From: RUG100 sp963542695 | Lineage (GTDB): Bacteria; Bacillota; Clostridia; Peptostreptococcales; Anaerovoracaceae | DNA length: 64,000 nucleotides | NCBI GenBank assembly: GCA_963542695.1 | Contig: CAUTYX010000005.1 | Span: 1-64,000, forward strand | Reading direction: 5' to 3' | In this document: positions 1-8,374 of the stretch, piece by piece | How positions within the stretch are numbered: the stretch's first letter is position 1 | Layout of the letters: each line of letters begins with the position of its first letter | Position numbers and translations under genes: made by a program | The notes under the pieces: generated by a model | Seen by the model: the letters and a program-made list of their open reading frames with translations, nothing else | Databases searched by the model: none | What the model was told of the DNA's origin: nothing

Positions 1-51
1 GCGCTGATGATACTTGGTGGGCGACCGCCTGGGAAAGTAGGTCGTTGCCGG
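1..51 (+). rRNA. rrf: 5S ribosomal RNA, 3' end (cut by window start)
   Basis: The first ~51 bases match the conserved 3' half of bacterial 5S rRNA: GATGATACTTGG followed by GGGAAAGTAGGTCGTTGCC. The 5' part lies outside the window. A strong terminator follows within ten bases, so this is the end of an rRNA operon read on the plus strand. No tRNA follows it. Confidence 0.93.
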
Positions 52-57
52 TTTTAG

Positions 58-90
58 AAAAAAGAGACGTTGTAAGACGTCTCTTTTTTT
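58..90 (+). terminator. Rho-independent terminator of the rRNA operon
   Basis: The stem GAGACGT/ACGTCTC (64-70 with 77-83) has a six-base loop, is extended by A:T pairs, and is followed by a run of seven T. It directly follows the 5S rRNA. Confidence 0.9.
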
Positions 91-177
91 AGCGCTTGAA
101 GAGCACGTCTAAAACGGGACAATAGAAAGTTTTTTTATAGATGGATAAAGGTTATTAGAGATAAGGAGGTATATCTA

Positions 178-591
178 ATGAAACAGCAAGAGATTTTTGA
201 TTTCTTTGACAAGGCCGAAACATTTTGGTTGGCTACAGCAGATGGAAGACAGCCACACGTTCGTCCTCTTTCTTTTAAGATGATGATTGGGGAAAAACTG
301 TACTTTGGTGTTGGCGAATTCAAAGATGTTTACAAACAGATTGTTGCAAATCCACACATTGAATTGACAGCCAATGCAGGCCCGGATATCTGGCGTTACT
401 ATGGTGAAGTCGTATTTGATAAAGATCCTAGCTTGATGGAAAAGGTATTTGAGTTGATGCCTAGTCTAAAGGAAGTGTATGGAGAAGGTACCGGTAATAA
501 AATGGGCATGTTCTATTTGAAAAATGCTAAAGTAGAAACCGGAGACTGGATGGACTACTCCTTGAAAAAGACAGTTGATGTAGAAGGTTAA
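178..591 (+). CDS. Pyridoxamine 5'-phosphate oxidase-like FMN-binding split-barrel protein
   Basis: This 137-residue protein has the small split-barrel fold of the pyridoxamine phosphate oxidase superfamily, with an N-terminal stretch (LATADGRQPHVRPLSF) typical of the FMN-binding strand pair. Family members bind FMN or F420 and act as small oxidoreductases or flavin-binding stress proteins; the substrate cannot be told from sequence. The length is that of a single-domain member, too short for true PdxH. The start is set by AAGGAGG eight bases upstream of the ATG. It is a single gene between the rRNA terminator and its own terminator at 624-670. Confidence 0.85.
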   Translation: MKQQEIFDFFDKAETFWLATADGRQPHVRPLSFKMMIGEKLYFGVGEFKDVYKQIVANPHIELTANAGPDIWRYYGEVVFDKDPSLMEKVFELMPSLKEVYGEGTGNKMGMFYLKNAKVETGDWMDYSLKKTVDVEG

Positions 592-623
592 CCATCTGAG
601 ATAAAAAATAAAACGAATCAAAG

Positions 624-670
624 AACTCTGTACCGGCTTCTTTCCTTAGAAGTCAGTGCAGAGTTTTTCT
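624..670 (+). terminator. Probable intrinsic terminator after the split-barrel gene
   Basis: AACTCTG (624-630) pairs with CAGAGTT (659-665). An inner CTTCT/AGAAG pair and a T-rich tail follow. The tail runs into the -35 element of the htpG promoter. Confidence 0.7.
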
Positions 671-698
671 TGACGAAAGATAAGCGGAGTTGTATCAT
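670..698 (+). promoter_or_regulatory. Sigma-A promoter of htpG
   Basis: A -35 TTGACG (670-675) and a -10 TATCAT (693-698) are separated by exactly 17 bases. Transcription should start near 705, at the left edge of the CIRCE operator, so a bound repressor would block initiation. Confidence 0.75.
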
Positions 699-705
699 GT
701 TATTG

Positions 706-732
706 TTGGCACTCGGAAATATAGAGTGCTAA
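706..732 (+). promoter_or_regulatory. CIRCE operator (HrcA binding site) of htpG
   Basis: TTGGCACTC, nine bases, then GAGTGCTAA: one mismatch from the consensus TTAGCACTC-N9-GAGTGCTAA. It lies at the predicted transcription start and ~66 bases before the htpG start codon. HrcA, the known CIRCE repressor, is not encoded in this window. A perfect copy precedes clpB at 38512-38538. Confidence 0.93.
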
Positions 733-798
733 CAAAACTTTTGATAGATGTTCAAATATGCTTTTCATAGACTATATTTACAGAAAGAAGGCAAAGCT

Positions 799-2739
799 AT
801 GGCAAAGAAACAATTTCAGGCAGAGTCAAAGAAATTACTGGATATGATGATTAATTCCATCTATACCCATAAAGAAATCTTCCTCCGTGAATTGATTTCC
901 AATGGCAGTGATGCCATTGATAAATTGTACTATCAGAGCTTGCAGGAGGATACTACCGGGCTATCCAGAGATGATTTCTTTATTCGTATTGAGCCGGATA
1001 AAGAACATAAAATTCTTCGGATTATTGATAATGGTCTCGGTATGACTCCGGAGGAAATGGAAGAAAACCTCGGTACTATTGCCCGCAGCGGTTCTTTTGA
1101 TTTTAAGAAAGATAATACAAAGACAGAGGAAAAGGACATTGATATTATTGGTCAGTTTGGTGTAGGTTTTTACTCTGCGTTCATGGTCAGCGACAAAGTA
1201 ACTGTTATTTCTCAAAAATACGGAAATGATCAGCCGTATATTTGGGAATCAGAAGGCGCTGACGGATATACCATGGAAGCTTCTCAAGAAGGTCCGGGAA
1301 TGATTTTAGGGGAACCTCTTTGTCATGGTACAGAAATCATTTTGTCTTTAAAGGAAGATACTCCGGAAGAAGAATACGCAACCTATGCCGATGAATACAC
1401 CCTTCGTCACCTGGTAAAGAGGTATTCCGACTATATTCGATACCCTATTGTTATGATGGTGGAAAAGAGTCGCCCTGTAGAAGTTGCAGAAGATGAAGTT
1501 ACAGAAAATCAAGAACCAAAATATGAAACCTATAACGAACTGGAAACGCTCAACAGCATGATTCCTCTTTGGAAAAAGCAGAAAAACCAAATCACAGAGG
1601 AAGAATACAACCAGTTCTACAAGAGTAAATTTATGGACTTTACCGATCCGGCAAAGGTTATTCATACCAGTGTAGAAGGGGTAACCACCTATGATGCATT
1701 GCTATATATTCCTTCACAACCGCCATTTGACTATTATTCCAAGGAATTTGAAAAGGGTCTGCAGTTGTATTCTTCCGGTGTTTTGATTATGGAAAAATGC
1801 GGTGACTTGATTCCCGATTACTTTAGCTTTGTCAAAGGTGTTGTGGATTCTCCGGATTTGTCTTTGAATATCTCCAGAGAGATGTTGCAGCACGATAGAC
1901 AGTTAAAAGCCATTGCTCAGAGACTGGAAAAGAAGATTAAAAGTGAATTGCTTACTATGCAAAGTAAAGATAGAGAAGCTTATGAAGCCTTTTTCCGCAA
2001 CTTTGGATTGCAGTTAAAATTCGGCATTTATACAGATTACGGCCAACATAAGGAATTGTTGCAGGATCTTGTGATGTACTATTCCAGCACAGAAGAAAAA
2101 CTGGTTACCTTGAAAGAATATTGTGACCGTATGAAGGAAGATCAAAAATACATTTACTATGCAGCAGGTTCTACTGTTGAGAAAATCGACCAACTGCCAC
2201 AGACAGAACGACTTAAAGAAAAAGGGTTTGAAATTCTGTATATGACAGATGATGTGGATGAGTTTGCCCTTCAGATGCTAGGTTCCTATGATGAAAAACA
2301 ATTCCAGTCTGTATCTGCTGAAGACTTGGATGTGGACGATACAGATGAAGAAAAGCAGGAAATGGAACAAAAAACGGAGGAAAGTAAAGATCTGCTGTCT
2401 GAAATGAAAGATATCCTGGGAGAGAAAGTATCCCAGGTGCGGTTGACTCATCGGTTAAAATCACATCCGGTTTGCCTCAGTACAAGAGGAGCGGTTTCTA
2501 TGGAGATGGAGAAAGTACTGCAATCTATGCCTACCAATCAAGGCATTAAAGCGGAACGGATTTTGGAAATCAATCAGTCTCATGACATTCTATCCACACT
2601 GCAAAAGGTGCAAAAGGAAGACAAGGAAAAACTGGCTGAATACACCAATATCTTATATGATCAGGCATTGCTCATTGAAGGAATGACGATAGAGGATCCG
2701 GTTGCTTTCTGTAAATCGGTTTGCAAGCTGATGAAATAG
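799..2739 (+). CDS. htpG: Molecular chaperone HtpG (bacterial Hsp90)
   Basis: A full-length (646 aa) Hsp90 homologue that refolds client proteins in the cytosol using ATP. The GHKL ATPase motifs are intact: the N-box helix with ELISNGSDAIDKL, DNGLGM near residues 77-82 and GQFGVGFYSAF near 118-128. Middle and C-terminal dimerisation domains follow. An upstream in-frame ATG at 748 exists, but MAKKQFQ at 799 has the better ribosome site (AGAAGG) and matches the usual N-terminus. A promoter plus CIRCE element upstream implies HrcA control. In Bacillus subtilis htpG is not a CIRCE gene, so this wiring is notable. A terminator follows at 2762-2806. Confidence 0.97.
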   Translation: MAKKQFQAESKKLLDMMINSIYTHKEIFLRELISNGSDAIDKLYYQSLQEDTTGLSRDDFFIRIEPDKEHKILRIIDNGLGMTPEEMEENLGTIARSGSFDFKKDNTKTEEKDIDIIGQFGVGFYSAFMVSDKVTVISQKYGNDQPYIWESEGADGYTMEASQEGPGMILGEPLCHGTEIILSLKEDTPEEEYATYADEYTLRHLVKRYSDYIRYPIVMMVEKSRPVEVAEDEVTENQEPKYETYNELETLNSMIPLWKKQKNQITEEEYNQFYKSKFMDFTDPAKVIHTSVEGVTTYDALLYIPSQPPFDYYSKEFEKGLQLYSSGVLIMEKCGDLIPDYFSFVKGVVDSPDLSLNISREMLQHDRQLKAIAQRLEKKIKSELLTMQSKDREAYEAFFRNFGLQLKFGIYTDYGQHKELLQDLVMYYSSTEEKLVTLKEYCDRMKEDQKYIYYAAGSTVEKIDQLPQTERLKEKGFEILYMTDDVDEFALQMLGSYDEKQFQSVSAEDLDVDDTDEEKQEMEQKTEESKDLLSEMKDILGEKVSQVRLTHRLKSHPVCLSTRGAVSMEMEKVLQSMPTNQGIKAERILEINQSHDILSTLQKVQKEDKEKLAEYTNILYDQALLIEGMTIEDPVAFCKSVCKLMK

Positions 2740-2761
2740 GCTATACTATATTGCTATTAAC

Positions 2762-2806
2762 GCCTCCAACAGGTAGACAATAATCGTCTTTTGTTGGAGG
2801 CTTTTG
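2762..2806 (+). terminator. Terminator of htpG
   Basis: A ten-base-pair stem GCCTCCAACA/TGTTGGAGGC (2762-2771 with 2792-2801) is followed by TTTTGATTT. Confidence 0.85.
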
Positions 2807-2942
2807 ATTTCCCGGTTTTTGTAAAAGTGCAGGAAAAGCGGAGTTTTCAATGGGTTGTGAAGGTTTTAATAGGAAAAGTTTCTACTATTCCCGGTTTATG
2901 GTATAATGAAGTGCACTTTAGCAGAATCGGAGGAGAGTACAT

Positions 2943-3137
2943 ATGTCATTTTTCAGGATGCTGTTTGTGCTATTGCTCTGTTTGCCGATTACGTATCTGG
3001 GATTGCGGCTAACGATCGGGCTGATTGATCAGCTGACGGCAGAGCGCAAGGCACAGAGAAAAGTCAGAAAACGCCGGGATACTGGCTATGGGAGGAACCA
3101 TGGAAAGAGGACTGTTCATAACCGTAGAAGGTACTGA
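2943..3137 (+). CDS. Small single-pass membrane protein of unknown function upstream of tmk
   Basis: A 64-residue ORF with one hydrophobic segment (about residues 5-30, FVLLLCLPITYLGLRLTIGL) and a very basic C-terminal tail rich in Arg and Lys. It predicts an inner-membrane anchor with a cytoplasmic tail. A good ribosome site (GGAGGAG) stands seven bases before the ATG, and a TATAAT lies at 2902-2907. Its last ~13 codons overlap the start of tmk in another frame, suggesting translational coupling. I do not recognise the family. It may be real or a leader peptide for tmk; the clean ribosome site and composition favour a real gene. Confidence 0.55.
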   Translation: MSFFRMLFVLLLCLPITYLGLRLTIGLIDQLTAERKAQRKVRKRRDTGYGRNHGKRTVHNRRRY

Positions 3138-3735
3138 TGGATCCGGGAAAAGTACCCAATTGGAGTTTATTAGCGACTATCTAAAGGAAAATGGAGAAAC
3201 CGCCATTATCACAAGAGAGCCGGGAGGGACACCCATTGGGGAAAAAATTCGTGCCATTATTCTGGATAAGAAAAATGAAGAAATGAGCCCGGTAACAGAA
3301 ATGTTGTTATATGCGGCCAGTAGAGCGCAGCATATTGACCAGCTTATTGGACCGGCATTGACTCGCGGAAGAATGGTTCTTTGTGATCGTTTTATAGACT
3401 CCAGCTTGGCGTACCAAGGATATGCCAGGGGATTAGGCGATAGCGTTTCTGTGGTGAATCAGTACGCCATTGGCGATTTTATGCCTGATGTAACTTTTCT
3501 CTTAAAGTTGCATCCAAAAAACAGTGTAGCACGTGTAAAAGAGCAGGAACGAGACAGAATGGAAAGTCAGCGGATGGACTTTTACCAGAAAGTATACGAT
3601 GGATACCTGGATTTAGAAAAGAAATATCCTGATCGCATTGTAGGGATTGATGGAACAGGGACCATTGAAGAAATTAATCAACGTATAAAAACACATTTGG
3701 ATCGGGTATTATTATCACGAAAGGTTAGATGGTAA
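3100..3735 (+). CDS. tmk: Thymidylate kinase
   Basis: Phosphorylates dTMP to dTDP for DNA synthesis. The 211-residue protein has the P-loop GTDGSGKST at residues 11-19, the DR(F/Y) substrate motif (CDRFIDSSLAYQGYARG) and the LID region near EQERDRME. The ATG at 3100 is preferred over the in-frame ATG at 3088 because GGGAGG lies between them and MERGLFITVEG matches the family N-terminus. It heads a compact run tmk-holB-ricT-trmN6, an arrangement common in Firmicutes. Confidence 0.96.
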   Translation: MERGLFITVEGTDGSGKSTQLEFISDYLKENGETAIITREPGGTPIGEKIRAIILDKKNEEMSPVTEMLLYAASRAQHIDQLIGPALTRGRMVLCDRFIDSSLAYQGYARGLGDSVSVVNQYAIGDFMPDVTFLLKLHPKNSVARVKEQERDRMESQRMDFYQKVYDGYLDLEKKYPDRIVGIDGTGTIEEINQRIKTHLDRVLLSRKVRW

Positions 3736-3736
3736 C

Positions 3737-4570
3737 ATGGGATTACAGGCATTGGAAGATAATAGGGAAATCGGTCAGATGTTGTATCAATCCATTGCCG
3801 ATGGTCACCTTCACCATGCCTATTTGTTTGAATCTCCCAAAGAAAAACAAGGTGAAGAACTGGCTGTTGCTTTTGCCCAGGCCTTGCTGTGCCAAAAAGC
3901 GCCTGCAATAGGCTGTGGTAAATGTTCTGTTTGCCACCGCATTCAACGAGGCGAGCATATTGATGTTACCATGGTAGAACCAAATCTTAACGAATCCGGT
4001 ACGGTTAAATCCATTCGAACCAAAGACATTGAAAACTTGCAAGAACGTCTTCGTATGACACCATACGAAGGAAAGCGAAATATTGCCATTATTAAATCCA
4101 TGGAAGTCTTGGGAGAAAAAGCGGCAAATAAATTTCTGAAGACTTTGGAAGAACCACCTTTGGGGACGGTTATTATCATGGTAGCCGAAAATACCGACAA
4201 CATGCTGCCGACGATTCTATCCAGAACAATGCATATTCGCCTAGGGGGAGAGCAGGCAACGGGTTCATCCAAGGATATGGAACGAGCTAAAGAGTTGATT
4301 GCGGCGTTAGAAGAAGGGGAACCTTATTACAGAGTAAGGAAACTAATTGAGAAATATACAAAAAATGCAGAGCGACGCCGATTAACCGGCTTGCTTGACA
4401 GCATGGAAGAAATATATAGAGAACATATGATTCAGCGGAAGGATATTCTTAGTCGCCAACATATCTTTGTGGCTATAGAAGCCATAGAAAAGGCCAGAAA
4501 AGATATCTTGATGAATTCTATTATCGTCAATAACGCGCTGAAAGATATGGTCTTGACAATAGGAGGATAA
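3737..4570 (+). CDS. holB: DNA polymerase III delta' subunit
   Basis: Clamp-loader subunit of the replicative polymerase, 277 aa. A four-Cys zinc module is visible at C52, C60, C63 and C66. The segment KAANKFLKTLEEPP is characteristic of the AAA+ clamp-loader fold. The P-loop is degenerate, as expected for delta', which does not hydrolyse ATP. It starts one base after the tmk stop, so the two genes are translationally linked. A terminal domain of about 90 residues follows the AAA+ core. Confidence 0.92.
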   Translation: MGLQALEDNREIGQMLYQSIADGHLHHAYLFESPKEKQGEELAVAFAQALLCQKAPAIGCGKCSVCHRIQRGEHIDVTMVEPNLNESGTVKSIRTKDIENLQERLRMTPYEGKRNIAIIKSMEVLGEKAANKFLKTLEEPPLGTVIIMVAENTDNMLPTILSRTMHIRLGGEQATGSSKDMERAKELIAALEEGEPYYRVRKLIEKYTKNAERRRLTGLLDSMEEIYREHMIQRKDILSRQHIFVAIEAIEKARKDILMNSIIVNNALKDMVLTIGG

Positions 4571-4573
4571 TCA

Positions 4574-5470
4574 ATGATAGATGTAGTGGGGATTAAATTT
4601 AGAGAAGCCGGAAAGCTATACTATTTTGATCCTGCCCAGGTAGATGTTTCCTGTGGTGATCATGTTATTGTGGAAACTTCCAAGGGAACAGAATACGGCA
4701 CTGTCACCGAAGGGATTCACCAGGTTTCAAAAGGAGATATTGTAGCTCCTTTGAAAAAGGTTCTTAGAATCGCCAATGAAGAAGACGAGCAAAAGCACAA
4801 AGATAATATAGAGAAAAAGGCCGGCGCAATGGAAAAGTGCCAGGAAAAAATCGACAAACACCAGTTGGACATGAAGCTGGTAGATGTGGAATATGCCTTT
4901 GATAATAGTAAAATTGTTTTTTACTTTACAGCCGATGGAAGAGTGGATTTTCGTGCATTGGTAAAAGATTTGGCATCCGTATTCCGAACAAGAATCGAAC
5001 TTCGCCAAATTGGTGTGCGAGATGAAGCAAAAATGATGGGCGGTATTGGAAACTGTGGCCGTGGGCTTTGTTGCCACGATTGGCTTCATGCTTTTCAGCC
5101 GGTTTCTATTAAGATGGCCAAATTGCAAAATTTATCCTTGAATCCCAATAAAATTTCCGGCATCTGTGGGCGGTTGATGTGTTGTTTGAAATATGAGAAT
5201 GACATGTATGCCGAGCTAAAGAAGGGAATGCCTTCTGTTGGCGAAAAAGTGCAAATTAACGAAGGACCGGCTGTAGTTACAGAAAGCAATATATTGGAGC
5301 AGAAAATTAAGTGCCGTTTGGTGGAGGAACCGGAAGGAGAAGACCAAGAAGAAAAACTCAGTACAGAAGTGTATGTTTGTGCCAAAGAGGATTTCAAACG
5401 GTTTGATCGGCACAAGGGCAACAAAAAAGGTCGTCATAAAGGGAAAAAGCATGGAAGGCAGGATTCCTGA
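4574..5470 (+). CDS. ricT: PSP1-domain protein RicT (YaaT), RNA-maturation/regulatory factor
   Basis: A 298-residue member of the PSP1/YaaT family. The central part carries the conserved cysteine cluster (GNCGRGLCCHDWL, then GICGRLMCC), which in the Bacillus Ric complex coordinates an Fe-S cluster. RicT, with RicA and RicF, modulates RNase Y-dependent mRNA processing and developmental decisions. The C-terminal ~25 residues are extremely rich in Lys, Arg, His and Gly, suggesting a nucleic-acid-binding tail. A clear AGGAGG precedes the ATG. Its end overlaps the start of the following methyltransferase remnant. The conserved position after holB supports the name. Confidence 0.92.
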   Translation: MIDVVGIKFREAGKLYYFDPAQVDVSCGDHVIVETSKGTEYGTVTEGIHQVSKGDIVAPLKKVLRIANEEDEQKHKDNIEKKAGAMEKCQEKIDKHQLDMKLVDVEYAFDNSKIVFYFTADGRVDFRALVKDLASVFRTRIELRQIGVRDEAKMMGGIGNCGRGLCCHDWLHAFQPVSIKMAKLQNLSLNPNKISGICGRLMCCLKYENDMYAELKKGMPSVGEKVQINEGPAVVTESNILEQKIKCRLVEEPEGEDQEEKLSTEVYVCAKEDFKRFDRHKGNKKGRHKGKKHGRQDS

Positions 5471-6247
5471 AATAACGAAGAGCATGAAAGAAAAGGCCGG
5501 TGAGAAAGTCTATGATGCGAACAATCCGGCATTGCGATTAGACACCATGGGATTTGGGAAATTGCAAATCCTCCAGGATCCCAGGGAGTTTTGTTATGGG
5601 ATAGATGCAGTTTTGCTGGCCGATTTTGTCGCAAAGGATAACTCTGCCATGGAACGAGTCTGCGAACTTGGAGCCGGCAATGGAGCCGTATCAATGATAT
5701 TTAATCACAAGCGCCCTGTAAAAGAAATGGTGGCTGTGGAAATTCAATATAGCGCAGCACGATTAGCGTGTTATAATGTTAATAGAAATAGGTTAGACCA
5801 CATTGAAATTATTCATTCGGATATTCTAGATTTAGAGGAGACATACTATGGGCGGTTTGACGGTGTGTTAACAAACCGCCGTATTTCCCTCACCGGGGAT
5901 CCTTGTCCAGTGCAGGAGAGGCCAAGCATGTGGCTCGCCAAGAGACCACAGCGTCACTAAAGGAGTTTCTTCAAATTTCCAGTCGATTACTAAAACCGGG
6001 GAAAGCACTGTACATGGTTCACAGACCGTTTCGTCTTGCTGATATCATTTGCTCGGGCAGGCAGTGGGATTTGGAGACAAAGGTTATGCGTATGGTGGCG
6101 CCCGAGCATGGGAAATCACCGAATCTGGTTTTGTTAAAGCTGGTGAAAGGTGGCGGTGTACAGATGACGGTGGAAGATACACTGTATGTACGAGGCAAAG
6201 ACGGTCAATACACGGAAGAAATCAACAGAATTTATCAGCGAATATAG
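5451..6247 (+). pseudogene. tRNA1(Val) adenine-N6 methyltransferase family (TrmN6/YfiC), frameshifted
   Basis: Two adjacent frames together encode one SAM-dependent methyltransferase of ~265 aa. The first frame (5451-5960) has the usual N-terminus and SAM-binding ELGAGNGAVSM. The second (from about 5879 to 6247) has FPHRGSLSSAGEAKHVARQETTA and the C-terminal half. The break falls inside the catalytic NPPY motif: after the Asn codon at 5874-5876 the sequence reads CGCCGTAT, where CCGCCGTAT would restore Asn-Pro-Pro-Tyr. A single C is missing. As written, the protein ends after about 170 residues without its catalytic motif. It is either a recent pseudogene or a sequencing error; the rest of both halves looks well conserved. 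Confidence 0.88.
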
Positions 6248-6269
6248 AACATCCGTTAATGTGAAACAG

Positions 6270-6286
6270 CAGAGCCCAAGGCTCTG
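6270..6286 (+). repeat. Perfect 7-bp inverted repeat between trmN6 remnant and membrane gene
   Basis: CAGAGCC-CAA-GGCTCTG forms a short perfect hairpin 15 bases before the start codon of the next gene. No T-run follows, so it is not a convincing terminator. It could affect translation or mRNA stability of the downstream gene. Confidence 0.45.
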
Positions 6287-6301
6287 AGAAAGCAGGCCAT
6301 A

Positions 6302-6631
6302 ATGGAAATGACAATTTCATTAAGAGAATTGGGTTGGATATTGATAGTAATCGCCTTGTTGGTGTTATTGATTTATGCTATTGTTTTAATCAAAAATTTG
6401 ATTCCCGTTGTAAAAAACGCCAACCAAATTACAGAAGATGCAAAAGCAATTACCGGTATTGCAAAAAAAAGGACAGAAGAAGTAGATTCTATTATGGATG
6501 ATGTCAAAGGTTCCGCAAAGAATTTGGCAGATGCCTTTAAAGGAAAAGAGAGTCTGGTTGCTTCTCTGTCATCTATTGCCAAGGCAATCACTTCCCTGGT
6601 AGGCATGATCAAAGGACAGACAACAAAGTGA
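6302..6631 (+). CDS. Small membrane-anchored protein, DUF948-like
   Basis: A 109-residue protein with one N-terminal transmembrane helix (about residues 8-32, GWILIVIALLVLLIYAIVLI). A polar region predicted to be helical follows (NANQITEDAKAITGIAKKRTEEVDSIMDDVKG). This layout resembles the DUF948/YtxG group of stress-related membrane proteins, but the match is by architecture only. It sits between the methyltransferase remnant and an AbrB-like regulator. Function unknown. Confidence 0.7.
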   Translation: MEMTISLRELGWILIVIALLVLLIYAIVLIKNLIPVVKNANQITEDAKAITGIAKKRTEEVDSIMDDVKGSAKNLADAFKGKESLVASLSSIAKAITSLVGMIKGQTTK

Positions 6632-6670
6632 TATCTCGTTGGAGGCAGAAAACTTCTAGGAGGGCAAAAG

Positions 6671-6916
6671 ATGAAAGCTACAGGAATAGTAAGAAAAGTC
6701 GATGAACTGGGGCGAATTGTACTACCTATTGAATTGCGACGTACGTTGAACATCAATATTAAAGACCCCTTGGCTATTTTCGTCGATGAAGACACCATTG
6801 TTTTGAAAAAGTATGAGCCGGCATGTATTTTCTGTGGAAATGCAAAGGATGTTATTAACATCAAGGGCAAAAATGTATGCAAGGACTGTGTAAAAGAACT
6901 AAAGAACCTTCTATAA
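6671..6916 (+). CDS. AbrB/SpoVT-type transcriptional regulator with C-terminal zinc-ribbon-like tail
   Basis: An 81-residue DNA-binding protein. Residues 1-50 are a canonical SpoVT/AbrB swapped-hairpin domain (GIVRKVDELGRIVLPIELRRTL). The tail has two CxxC pairs (CIFCG and CKDC), which may bind zinc and help oligomerisation. Family members are transition-state regulators that bind AT-rich promoter DNA as tetramers. The ribosome site TAGGAGGGC is strong. Its targets cannot be read from the sequence. Confidence 0.9.
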   Translation: MKATGIVRKVDELGRIVLPIELRRTLNINIKDPLAIFVDEDTIVLKKYEPACIFCGNAKDVINIKGKNVCKDCVKELKNLL

Positions 6917-6983
6917 TTTCGTTGTCTTGAAATGTGGATGAAAATAGAGTAGTATTAAACTACTGAATTTAGGAGGAAAAGTC

Positions 6984-8252
6984 TTGGCAAAATATCTTGT
7001 TGAAAAAAGTGATCCACTGAGAGGCGAGGTCACGATAAGCGGTGCCAAAAATGCGGTGTTACCGCTGATGGCTGCGGCTCTGCTTTCTGATGAACCATGT
7101 ATCATTAACGATACACCGGCTCTAAAGGATGTAGAGATTATGTGTAAACTGACAGAAGCACTCGGTGCCGAAGTTACATCGGATCTTGATAATAACGTTG
7201 TTGAAATCAATGCAAATAAAATACATACCTATGAGGCTCCCGGAGATTTGGTTTCCAAGATGAGAGCATCTATTTTGGTAATGGGACCGTTGCTGGCTCG
7301 AACAGGCAAGACGGTTATTTCTATGCCCGGTGGATGTGCCATTGGTGACAGACCCATTGAGCTGCATTTAAAAGGCATGCGTGCATTGGGTGCAGAGGTG
7401 GAAATTGACGAAGCGGCAGAAGCCATTCGTTGTAGCTGTGATCAGCTAATCGGTTCAGCTATTTACCTGGATTTCCCCAGTGTAGGAGCCACCGAAAACA
7501 TTGTGATGGCTGCCAGTATGGCAGAGGGAACCACGATTTTGGAAAATGCAGCACAGGAGCCGGAAATCGTTGACTTGGCTAATTTCTTGAATAAAATGGG
7601 TGCGCGAATTAAAGGAGCCGGAACCGACACCATCAAAATAGAAGGGGTGGAACACATCCATGGTGCGCGCCACAATGTTATTCCCGACCGTATTGAACTG
7701 GGAACTTTCATGGTTGCGGCAGCAATTACCAGAGGATGCGTTCTCATTAAAAATGCAGTTCCCGATCATGTAAAACCAATTATGGCAAAACTAAAAGAGT
7801 GTGGAGCCCAGGTGGAAATGCTGGAAGAAGGCATTTTGGTAAAAGCTGATGAAGGTAATTTGATTTCTACTGATATTAAAACACTGCCTTATCCGGGATT
7901 CCCAACAGACATGCAGAGTCCCTTTATGGTTTTGCTAACAACGGTGGAAGGTACCAGTGCTGTTATTGAAACGGTATTTGAAAACCGCTTTATGCATGTT
8001 AAAGAACTAAAACGTATGGGTGCCAATATTAAAATTGACGGTCACTGTGCCATTATTGAAGGTGGCAGCAAACTGCATGGAGCCAAAGTATGTGCTACCG
8101 ATTTGCGCGGAGGTGCTGCTGTGGTCATGGCGGGATTAGTAGCAGAAGGAAAGACCGAAGTTTCCAATATCTATCATGTAGAACGCGGATACGACCACTT
8201 TGAAGACAAGCTGCGGGCTTTAGGTGGTAAAATTACTCGAATTGAAGAGTGA
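6984..8252 (+). CDS. murA: UDP-N-acetylglucosamine 1-carboxyvinyltransferase
   Basis: First committed step of peptidoglycan synthesis: transfers enolpyruvate from PEP to UDP-GlcNAc. At 422 aa it is full length with the EPSP-synthase-like fold. Lys22-Asn23 and the catalytic loop GGCAIGDRP with Cys118 (the fosfomycin target) are present. It starts at TTG with AGGAGG seven bases upstream; no better ATG exists. Firmicutes often carry two paralogues; which one this is cannot be told here. It is followed by a strong terminator. Confidence 0.97.
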   Translation: MAKYLVEKSDPLRGEVTISGAKNAVLPLMAAALLSDEPCIINDTPALKDVEIMCKLTEALGAEVTSDLDNNVVEINANKIHTYEAPGDLVSKMRASILVMGPLLARTGKTVISMPGGCAIGDRPIELHLKGMRALGAEVEIDEAAEAIRCSCDQLIGSAIYLDFPSVGATENIVMAASMAEGTTILENAAQEPEIVDLANFLNKMGARIKGAGTDTIKIEGVEHIHGARHNVIPDRIELGTFMVAAAITRGCVLIKNAVPDHVKPIMAKLKECGAQVEMLEEGILVKADEGNLISTDIKTLPYPGFPTDMQSPFMVLLTTVEGTSAVIETVFENRFMHVKELKRMGANIKIDGHCAIIEGGSKLHGAKVCATDLRGGAAVVMAGLVAEGKTEVSNIYHVERGYDHFEDKLRALGGKITRIEE

Positions 8253-8303
8253 TTTGCAACCGTATTGCCATAGAGGCGGTTTGAAACAGAAGGAAATGTA
8301 ACA

Positions 8304-8335
8304 AACAGACGTTGAAAAGCGTCTGTTTTTTTTAT
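8304..8335 (+). terminator. Terminator of murA
   Basis: AACAGACG (8304-8311) pairs with CGTCTGTT (8320-8327) and is followed by eight T. Confidence 0.9.
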
Positions 8336-8351
8336 TTCTAAAGAAGTTAGT

Positions 8352-8365
8352 AGAAACTAGTTTCA
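8352..8365 (+). promoter_or_regulatory. Candidate LacI-type operator upstream of the regulator gene
   Basis: It contains the perfect 12-base palindrome GAAACTAGTTTC. The 14-base site AGAAACTAGTTTCA keeps G..AAC..GTT.CA of the palindrome TGTAACCGGTTACA found at 10691. It lies ten bases before the -35 of the regulator promoter. Autoregulation is plausible but is inference. Confidence 0.45.
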
Positions 8366-8374
8366 AGAAAAATA

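Noticed and set aside
2791..3012. Plus-strand 73-codon frame covering the htpG terminator and promoter region
   Set aside because: It starts inside the terminator stem, lacks a ribosome site and overlaps the better-supported small membrane gene in another frame.
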